Below, piece after piece: positions 1-3,976 of a DNA stretch of 5,283 bases. Source of the stretch: Deltaproteobacteria bacterium RIFOXYD12_FULL_50_9. GTDB lineage: Bacteria > Desulfobacterota > Desulfobulbia > Desulfobulbales > CALZHT01. The translations under genes were made by a program, and so were the position numbers. Where the stretch lies: NCBI GenBank assembly GCA_001799225.1, contig MGTA01000148.1, positions 1 to 5,283 on the forward strand, given 5' to 3'. Every line of letters starts with the position of its first letter. Within the stretch, counting starts at the first letter, position 1. Below the pieces are notes generated by a model. It was not told the DNA's origin, ran no database searches, and saw nothing but the letters and a program-made list of their open reading frames with translations.

Positions 1-421
1 GGAGAAGATCCTTGTCGCCCGAGACGATAATAATGGGGTGGCCGGTCGGGGTGAGGACCTTTACAGCGGCGGCGAGCAGATCATCCGCCTCAAAGCCCTG
101 CCGTTCCTGGGGGGCGATCCGATAGCCTTCGACGATTTCGCGGATATAAGGGATTTGGACGCTGAGGTCTTCGGGCATGGTCGGGCGGTTGGCCTTGTAG
201 TCCGGGAACATCTCGTGGCGGAAGTTCGGACCGCGCACATCAAAAGCAATCGCCAGATACTGGGGCTTTTTTTCACGGATCACCCGGAGGAGGATGTTGG
301 TGAAGCCGAATATCGCATGGGTGGGAAGTCCGCTGCTGTTGGTTAGCGGTGCAATGGCGTGGTAGGCCCGATATATATAGGCGCTGCCATCAATAAGATA
401 GATCGGTTCTTTTTTGGGCAT
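1..421 (-). CDS. polA: DNA polymerase I, N-terminal 5'-3' exonuclease part (partial, runs off left edge)
   Basis: DNA polymerase I fills gaps and removes RNA primers and damaged flaps in replication and repair. Read on the minus strand from ATG at 421, the first 140 residues match the 5'-3' exonuclease (FEN-like) domain. Residues 7-22 read IYLIDGSAYIYRAYHA, with the metal-binding Asp11. An AFD follows at 59-61, then FRHEMFPDYKANRP at 67-80 with the DNA-contacting Tyr75, Lys76 and Arg79. The acidic cluster EADD is at 111-114 and SGDKD at 134-138. Spacing from the start agrees with E. coli PolA, which supports this ATG, although only a weak AGG-type ribosome site is seen upstream. The palm/fingers polymerase domain and any 3'-5' exonuclease domain lie outside the window. 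It is transcribed divergently from flgM. The assignment is firm from the motifs; whether the full gene is intact cannot be seen. Confidence 0.95.
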   Translation of the reverse strand, partial: MPKKEPIYLIDGSAYIYRAYHAIAPLTNSSGLPTHAIFGFTNILLRVIREKKPQYLAIAFDVRGPNFRHEMFPDYKANRPTMPEDLSVQIPYIREIVEGYRIAPQERQGFEADDLLAAAVKVLTPTGHPIIIVSGDKDLL

Positions 422-547
422 GTGCGATCTGCCTGCGGTCTTAGTAGTTTTGTCAATATAAGCGCTCTTTCGCAAGACAATGCAGGGTTACGTTGTTTCT
501 GTCAATGATCCTGTTGATTTTTTATTATTTTTACGGAGATTTTTTGT

Positions 548-574
548 TTAAGTTTGTTTTTCGTTTGCCGATAT
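548..574 (+). promoter_or_regulatory. Sigma-28 (FliA) promoter of flgM
   Basis: The -35 element TTAAGTTT (548-555) is followed by an exactly 11-nt spacer (556-566) and the -10 element GCCGATAT (567-574). The enterobacterial FliA consensus is TAAAGTTT-N11-GCCGATAA, so 14 of 16 positions agree and the spacer is perfect. The start of transcription should be near 581. The region upstream (about 516-547) is rich in A/T. Placement ahead of flgM, the gene for the sigma-28 antagonist, fits the known class 3 expression of flgM. Promoter activity itself is inferred from sequence. Confidence 0.88.
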
Positions 575-586
575 GATAATTAGGAA

Positions 587-621
587 GGAAACAACCTTAT
601 GGATGAGGTTGTGCTGTTTCC
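587..621 (+). promoter_or_regulatory. Stem-loop in the flgM 5' leader
   Basis: GGAAA (587-591) pairs with TTTCC (617-621), and CAACCT (592-597) pairs with AGGTTG (606-611). The loop is 8 nt and there is a 5-nt bulge on the 3' side. An alternative pairing moves the bulge by extending the outer stem to GGAAACA/TGTTTCC. The hairpin starts only a few bases after the predicted transcription start and has no T tract, so it is not a classical terminator. It overlaps the start and body of a possible mini-ORF. Its role is unknown; mRNA stability or translation control are possibilities. Confidence 0.55.
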
Positions 622-625
622 GTGA
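599..625 (+). CDS. Possible eight-codon leader peptide upstream of flgM
   Basis: An ATG at 599 opens a short frame, MDEVVLFP, closed by TGA at 623-625. A good Shine-Dalgarno run, AGGAAGGA (582-589), ends 9 nt before the ATG. The whole frame lies inside the leader hairpin, between the predicted sigma-28 transcription start and flgM. It has no run of a single rare or regulatory amino acid as in classical attenuators. A frame this short can easily arise by chance; the well-placed ribosome site and its overlap with the stem-loop are the reasons to list it. Confidence 0.3.
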   Translation: MDEVVLFP

Positions 626-686
626 GCAGAGGTAAAATTAGGCGGGAGGCAACAGCGGCGCAGTGACGCGCAGCCAGGATAAGGAT

Positions 687-998
687 ATGAAACTAACGAA
701 TTTTTTCCCACAGATCGCAACAGACAACCGGGTTCAAACCAAGAAGAGCAAGGATGCCGAGGCGGCTAAATCAACTAGTTCCGCCTCGACCGAATTGGTA
801 GACCGGGTTGAGATCTCTTCTGGCAGTAAGGATGTGCAGCGTATGCAGCAGATATTGCAAAATACCCCGGATGTCCGTATGGAAAGGGTCGAGGCCTTGC
901 GGCAGCAGATTGGCCAAGGGCAGTATAAAGTCGATCCTCTGGATATCGCCGAGAAGATGCTCGTCAGTCTGGTCACCGAAAATCCCATGGATCAATAA
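687..998 (+). CDS. flgM: Flagellar anti-sigma-28 factor FlgM
   Basis: FlgM binds sigma-28 (FliA) in the cytoplasm and blocks late flagellar transcription until it is exported through the finished hook-basal body. The 103-residue product has the usual family length. It has a low-complexity, probably disordered N-terminal half rich in Lys, Ser and Ala (about 17-36), then VDRVEISSGS (38-47). The typical C-terminal sigma-binding region is VRMERVEALRQQI (63-75) plus YKVDPLDIAEKML (80-92). I chose ATG 687 because AGGA (676-679) sits 7 nt upstream. A GTG at 663 would add 8 residues but lies 13 nt from the GGGAGG at 644-649 and partly within a small GCGC stem. A sigma-28 promoter precedes the gene and a strong terminator follows, so it appears monocistronic. 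No flgN or other flagellar gene is adjacent. Identification rests on the C-terminal motif and the promoter. Confidence 0.93.
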   Translation: MKLTNFFPQIATDNRVQTKKSKDAEAAKSTSSASTELVDRVEISSGSKDVQRMQQILQNTPDVRMERVEALRQQIGQGQYKVDPLDIAEKMLVSLVTENPMDQ

Positions 999-1043
999 AT
1001 TGCTTGCCATAGGGTAACCCCTTTTGGCGCACGCATTGGAGTT

Positions 1044-1081
1044 AAGGGTTTCAGCTAATTCAGCTGAAACCCTTTTTTTTT
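1044..1081 (+). terminator. Rho-independent terminator after flgM
   Basis: A perfect 13-bp stem, AAGGGTTTCAGCT (1044-1056) pairing with AGCTGAAACCCTT (1062-1074), closes a 5-nt loop and runs into nine T residues (1073-1081). It lies 45 bp after the flgM stop. This is a textbook intrinsic terminator and separates flgM from the yqeY-type gene downstream. Confidence 0.95.
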
Positions 1082-1145
1082 GTGTTAAGGCCGATATTAT
1101 TTTTTTGATTTTAGTGTAAGATGTAGAGCAACTGCAGAATCGGCA

Positions 1146-1184
1146 TTGACAGCAGTTTTATATTGCCAGGTTAGCAATGATAAT
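1146..1184 (+). promoter_or_regulatory. Weak candidate promoter region for the yqeY-type gene
   Basis: The gene at 1205 follows a strong terminator, so it needs its own start site between about 1082 and 1190. The stretch has a perfect -35 hexamer TTGACA (1146-1151), but the positions 17-18 nt downstream (around 1169-1175) match TATAAT poorly. A better -10 hexamer, GATAAT (1179-1184), is 27 nt away and has no good partner. The two cannot belong to one standard promoter, so the exact site is unresolved. Confidence 0.25.
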
Positions 1185-1204
1185 GATACCAGGAGATTAC
1201 AGCC

Positions 1205-1705
1205 ATGAGTGAAATCAAGGATTCGGCGTACGGTTGGAACGACTCTCTGGCCATGTCTCTGCTTGAGAAGCTGAAAAGCGATCTCAAACAGGCGATGTTG
1301 AGTCAGAACACTGTCGCTAAGGATACCATCCGGCAGATCATGAGTGAGTTTTCTAAGATCACCATGCCGATTGTTTTATCGGATACCGGCAAAAAATCAA
1401 CCAGACCGAAACGAGCGGAGGAGATCAGCAACGATGATATTATCGATGTGATCCGGGGCTTGATCAAGTCGGAAAAGACGGTTCTTGAGCTTACCAAAAA
1501 GGAGCCGTCACCCTATCTGGTGATGCTGGAATCCTATCTTCCCAAGATGGCTGCAGCCGACGAGATTAAAGCCTGGATTATCAGCAATATTGATCTTGCT
1601 CAAATAAAGAATCCCATGCAGGTCATGAAGCCGATCATGCAGCATTTCGGTAAGAAGGCAGATGGTAATCTGGTAAAACAGATCTTGCAGGAGTTGACTA
1701 CGTAG
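1205..1705 (+). CDS. YqeY / GatB-related domain protein
   Basis: The product resembles the YqeY family, small all-helical proteins related to the C-terminal domain of the GatB amidotransferase subunit. Their cellular role is not well established; tRNA or aminoacyl-tRNA binding has been proposed from the GatB link. Family features seen are MSLLEKLKSDLKQAM (17-31), a conserved IRQ helix near 42-44, DDIIDVIRGLIKSEK near 77-91, ESYLPK, and ADGNLVKQILQEL at the C terminus. The product has 166 residues, against roughly 150 in the family. It carries about 16 extra N-terminal residues before Met17 and a longer basic linker (TGKKSTRPKRAEE). ATG 1205 is preferred because AGGAG (1191-1195) lies 9 nt upstream; the internal ATG at 1253 has no ribosome site. 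The TAG stop lies within the start of an intergenic repeat. Alternative: a diverged YqeY paralogue. Confidence 0.82.
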   Translation: MSEIKDSAYGWNDSLAMSLLEKLKSDLKQAMLSQNTVAKDTIRQIMSEFSKITMPIVLSDTGKKSTRPKRAEEISNDDIIDVIRGLIKSEKTVLELTKKEPSPYLVMLESYLPKMAAADEIKAWIISNIDLAQIKNPMQVMKPIMQHFGKKADGNLVKQILQELTT

Positions 1706-1758
1706 GGGCGGTTCATGAACCGCCCTGAATTTGGGCAACCACATAGGGTTGCCCCTAC
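1702..1758. repeat. 57-bp double-hairpin intergenic repeat with GTAGGGGC/GCCCCTAC ends (REP/MITE-like)
   Basis: The element has 8-bp terminal inverted repeats, GTAGGGGC (1702-1709) and GCCCCTAC (1751-1758). Inside are two hairpins. The first is a perfect 20-bp palindrome at 1706-1725 centred on TTCATGAA. The second is GGGCAACC (1733-1740) pairing with GGTTGCCC (1747-1754) around a 6-nt loop. An AC dinucleotide flanks both ends, which could be a 2-bp target duplication or chance. From memory, repeats with GTAGGGGC-type ends and exchangeable inner palindromes occur widely in Desulfobacterota, cyanobacteria and Chloroflexi, probably moved by a transposase in trans. Only one copy is in this window, so repeat status rests on architecture and recollection. 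As RNA it could stabilise or partly terminate the yqeY transcript, but it lacks a T tract. Confidence 0.75.
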
Positions 1759-1767
1759 ACGGCACGT

Positions 1768-1794
1768 TTGAATGGTCTTGTATAATTGTATAAT
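1768..1794 (+). promoter_or_regulatory. Probable promoter for the unknown-TPR-feoAB gene cluster
   Basis: Two perfect TATAAT hexamers lie at 1781-1786 and 1789-1794, produced by a tandem copy of the octamer TTGTATAA (1778-1785 and 1786-1793). The second has a -35-like TTGAAT (1768-1773, four of six matches) at a short 15-nt spacing. The first has no good -35 at 17 nt. The site lies just outside the intergenic repeat and 25 bp before the next start codon. No convincing Fur box overlaps it. Confidence 0.5.
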
Positions 1795-1818
1795 AATCAG
1801 CCGTGAAGAGGAGCAAAT

Positions 1819-2160
1819 ATGATCACTACATCTTTAGAGAAAATCGGTAATAAAGAGATTGCGGCTTATGAGCGGCCGAAAAACCTGCGGGCGACCAGTG
1901 TTCCCTTTACCGGTTCGCCGAGGAATCACCCCATTGATACGGAAAAGATCCAGTTGGTTACGGATGCCTTCAGCCGGCTGGCTGCCTACTATGAATTCCG
2001 GGCCGATGATATCGCCTTTATTGAAGAACTGGCCAGTCTCGTTGATCCGGAGGGCGAAGTAGCTCCCATGGTCCGGGTCTGGGTAAAAAGAAGCAGCATC
2101 GGTCTACGGGCTTTCCCGTTTCTGGTTGACGAGCCAAAGATGTCTGATCAGGAAAGTTGA
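1819..2160 (+). CDS. Conserved hypothetical protein, 113 aa, function unknown
   Basis: This is a soluble, cytoplasmic-looking protein with no signal peptide or membrane segment. ATG 1819 is well supported by GAGGAG (1808-1813) 5 nt upstream. Landmarks are YERPKNL (17-23), VPFTGSPRNHP (28-38), DTEKIQLVTDAFS (40-52), YYEFRADDIAFIEEL (57-71), DPEGE (76-80), and a basic VRVWVKRSS (85-93) followed by AFPF (98-101). The pattern of conserved-looking motifs suggests a real single-domain family of about 110 residues. I recall similar small proteins in sulfate-reducing bacteria, some labelled as inorganic pyrophosphatase; I see no known pyrophosphatase catalytic signature here and do not adopt that name. 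It opens a same-strand cluster with the TPR gene and feoAB, with only 3 bp to the next gene, so translational coupling is likely. A role in iron uptake is possible only by position. Confidence 0.8.
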   Translation: MITTSLEKIGNKEIAAYERPKNLRATSVPFTGSPRNHPIDTEKIQLVTDAFSRLAAYYEFRADDIAFIEELASLVDPEGEVAPMVRVWVKRSSIGLRAFPFLVDEPKMSDQES

Positions 2161-2163
2161 TCT

Positions 2164-3687
2164 ATGGGCGGTTCGCTATTCAAAAGTTGTCTTCTGCTTC
2201 TGATACTTAGTCTGTTCGGCCAAGGCTGCGTCGCCCCCAAGCTCGAACGCCGGCAGCCGGTGGAGGTTACGGCGGAAGATTCGGCCGCTGCCGGTCGGGC
2301 ATATTACGAGCGGGGAGATTATACCAGTGCTGTTGCTGAATTCAGCAAAGCGCTTGATCAAACCCCGGATAACGGTGATCTCCTGATCAGTCGCGCCAAT
2401 GCCTGGGCTCAGAAGGGGTTTCTTGATCAGGCCATTGCTGATTTTAATCGGGCCATTGAGCTTAATCCGCAGAATGCCCGGGCCTATCACAACCGCGGAC
2501 TCTCCTGGGACAAGAAGGGCGACTTTGACCGGGCGATCGGTGATTTTAATCGGGTGATTGAGATTGATCCGCAGTTTGCCATTGCCTTTCACAGCCGGGG
2601 CAATGCCTGGGCCAATAAGGGGCAATACACCAACGCTATCGCCGATTATAATCGGGTTCTGGTGCTGCTTCCCCAGGATACGGAAACCTTTATCAACCGG
2701 GGGTTGGCCTATCTGAAAATTGGCGAATTAGATGCCGCTATCAGCGATTTTTCGCAGGCGCTTATCTTCAAACCTGAATCAGCAATGGCCTTCCTGAGTC
2801 GGGGTGAGGCCTGGGAGAAGAAAAGTGATTTGGATAGGGCGATCGCTGATTATCAAAAATCAATCGAATTGAATCCCCGGAATGTTCTGGCGTATATCAA
2901 GATGGGCAATGTCTGGGTGGCCAAGGGTAATCCGGACAAGGCCATTGAAGATTATAACAAGGCTATTCTGATCAAGCCCGGCTTTGCTCTCTCTTATTAT
3001 ATCCGGGGGGTTACCTGGCATGAAAAGGGCGAACTTGATCGCGCCATGGAGGATTATACCAAAGCTCTAAATATAAATCCCCGCTTTGTCGAGGCCTATG
3101 TCAATCGGGGCAACGTCTGGGCCGCCAAGAATAATTTTAACAACGCCTTCGAAGATTACAACAAGGCTTTGGTCATCGACCAGCAATTTGCTGAAGCTTA
3201 TGTTAATCGGGGGTTCATCTGGGCGCGGCGTAGTGAGTACGATAAGGCCATCACAGACTACAATCGGGCAATAGAGATCAATTCAGCGGATCCAAAGGCC
3301 TATACGAAGCGGGGGTTGGCCTGGGAGAGAAAGGGTGCTTTTGACCGTGCTCTTGCCGACTATGATGCGGCGCTCGCCATCAGTAAAAATGATCCGGAAA
3401 CCTTTATCAACAAAGCCTGGCTGCTGGCTACCTGCCCGCAGCCGGCCATCAGAAACGGTGCGGTTGCCATACAGCTGGCAACCCGGGCAGTTCAGCTTTT
3501 CCCCGGCCCCCTGGCTATGGATACTCTGGCCGCAGCCTATGCCGAGGCCGGCCGATTTCCAGAGGCGGTTACTGCGCAGGCCGAACTGCTTAAACAATTG
3601 GGCTCGGGCGCCAGCGGTGATGCAGTGAAGGAGATCCGGCAGCGCCTTGAGTATTACCGGAATAACAAGCCCTGGCGGCAGCAGTAA
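2164..3687 (+). CDS. Tetratricopeptide-repeat putative lipoprotein
   Basis: A 507-residue TPR scaffold, probably exported and lipid-anchored. Residues 1-22 form a signal peptide: a Lys7-containing start, a hydrophobic core at about 10-18, then Cys22. The lipobox is atypical (GQGC, with Gly rather than Leu at -3), so lipidation is likely but not certain; residue 24 is Ala, so no Asp retention signal. Eleven uninterrupted 34-residue TPR units span 41-414, with the classical Trp/Tyr, Gly, Ala and Pro positions (for example RGxxWxxKGxxDxAIxDYNxAIxxNP). A degenerate region follows: INKAWLLATCPQP (415-427), then DTLAAAYAEAGRFPEAV (453-469), a C-terminal cap recurrent in bacterial TPR proteins. The start follows AGGA (2150-2153) by 10 nt and the preceding stop by 3 bp. 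Such proteins usually hold partners together; the partner is unknown. The C terminus ends with tandem stops TAA TAG. It sits 19 bp before feoA. Confidence 0.88.
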   Translation: MGGSLFKSCLLLLILSLFGQGCVAPKLERRQPVEVTAEDSAAAGRAYYERGDYTSAVAEFSKALDQTPDNGDLLISRANAWAQKGFLDQAIADFNRAIELNPQNARAYHNRGLSWDKKGDFDRAIGDFNRVIEIDPQFAIAFHSRGNAWANKGQYTNAIADYNRVLVLLPQDTETFINRGLAYLKIGELDAAISDFSQALIFKPESAMAFLSRGEAWEKKSDLDRAIADYQKSIELNPRNVLAYIKMGNVWVAKGNPDKAIEDYNKAILIKPGFALSYYIRGVTWHEKGELDRAMEDYTKALNINPRFVEAYVNRGNVWAAKNNFNNAFEDYNKALVIDQQFAEAYVNRGFIWARRSEYDKAITDYNRAIEINSADPKAYTKRGLAWERKGAFDRALADYDAALAISKNDPETFINKAWLLATCPQPAIRNGAVAIQLATRAVQLFPGPLAMDTLAAAYAEAGRFPEAVTAQAELLKQLGSGASGDAVKEIRQRLEYYRNNKPWRQQ

Positions 3688-3706
3688 TAGCAACTACAGG
3701 AAGAAA

Positions 3707-3946
3707 ATGATCATGGCCAGAATTATGCTTCGCAACATGCAAAAAAATCAAGCAGGCACTATTGCCGCCATCAAGGTTGCCGGTGAACTTGGCCTGCGCA
3801 TTCGGGAGATGGGGCTTGTCCCCGGAGTAACCATCACTATTCAGGGGCGAGCCCCCTTGTACGATCCGGTGGCCATCAGGATTATGGGCGGCACTCTTAC
3901 TCTGCGCAATAATGAGGCAGACCACATTGAAGTGGAAACGGACTAA
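3707..3946 (+). CDS. feoA: Ferrous iron transport accessory protein FeoA
   Basis: FeoA is a small cytoplasmic SH3-like protein that works with the FeoB iron channel; how it acts is still debated. The 79-residue product shows the family core: AGTIAAI (16-22), LGLRIREMGLVPGVTI (28-43), RAPLYDPVAIRIMGGTLTLR (48-67), and EADHIEVE at the end. The length is normal. ATG 3707 is chosen because AGGAAG (3698-3703) precedes it; ATG 3713 (two codons on) also fits that site. Upstream in-frame codons from 3647 overlap the TPR gene and would add 20 residues absent from the family. feoB starts 30 bp after the stop. No Fur box is visible in the 19-bp gap upstream, so expression likely comes from the cluster promoter or from a site inside the TPR gene. 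Confidence 0.94.
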   Translation: MIMARIMLRNMQKNQAGTIAAIKVAGELGLRIREMGLVPGVTITIQGRAPLYDPVAIRIMGGTLTLRNNEADHIEVETD

Positions 3947-3976
3947 AATTACGTGTTTGCCGCCAAAGAAACACCC

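Noticed and set aside
38..346. Plus-strand open frame of 102 codons opposite polA
   Set aside because: It is antisense to the clear PolA exonuclease coding sequence, has no family resemblance and no good ribosome site.
455..505. Minus-strand polA promoter: two TTGACA hexamers (plus positions 451-456 and 500-505) and a TATATT (455-460)
   Set aside because: No -35 and -10 pair has acceptable spacing. TTGACA at 500-505 is 17 nt from CATTGT, which matches only three of six. A polA promoter must be in this area, but I cannot place it.
663..686. GTG start at 663 for flgM
   Set aside because: Its ribosome site is 13 nt away and the GTG sits in a small stem. ATG 687 has a better placed AGGA and gives the usual FlgM length.
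1025..1039. Sigma-54-like TGGCGC-N5-TTGG
   Set aside because: The critical -12 GC is GG, and the site lies directly before a strong terminator, so it would drive nothing.
1508..1816. Minus-strand open frame across the yqeY 3' end and the repeat
   Set aside because: It is antisense to a recognised gene and runs through a palindromic repeat. It has no ribosome site or family motif.
2176..2625. Minus-strand 149-codon open frame within the TPR gene
   Set aside because: Periodic, repetitive codon use on the sense strand leaves an antisense frame open. The translated protein has only repeat-derived pattern.
2284..3405. Regular 102-bp periodicity as a possible CRISPR or satellite array
   Set aside because: The periodicity is explained by in-frame 34-residue TPR units; there is no identical repeat/spacer structure.
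3283..3693. Minus-strand 136-codon open frame at the TPR gene 3' end
   Set aside because: It is antisense to the conserved TPR C-terminal cap, with no start signals and no recognisable domain.
3647..3706. Extended FeoA beginning inside the TPR gene
   Set aside because: The extra 20 residues are not found in FeoA proteins, and a good Shine-Dalgarno precedes ATG 3707 instead.
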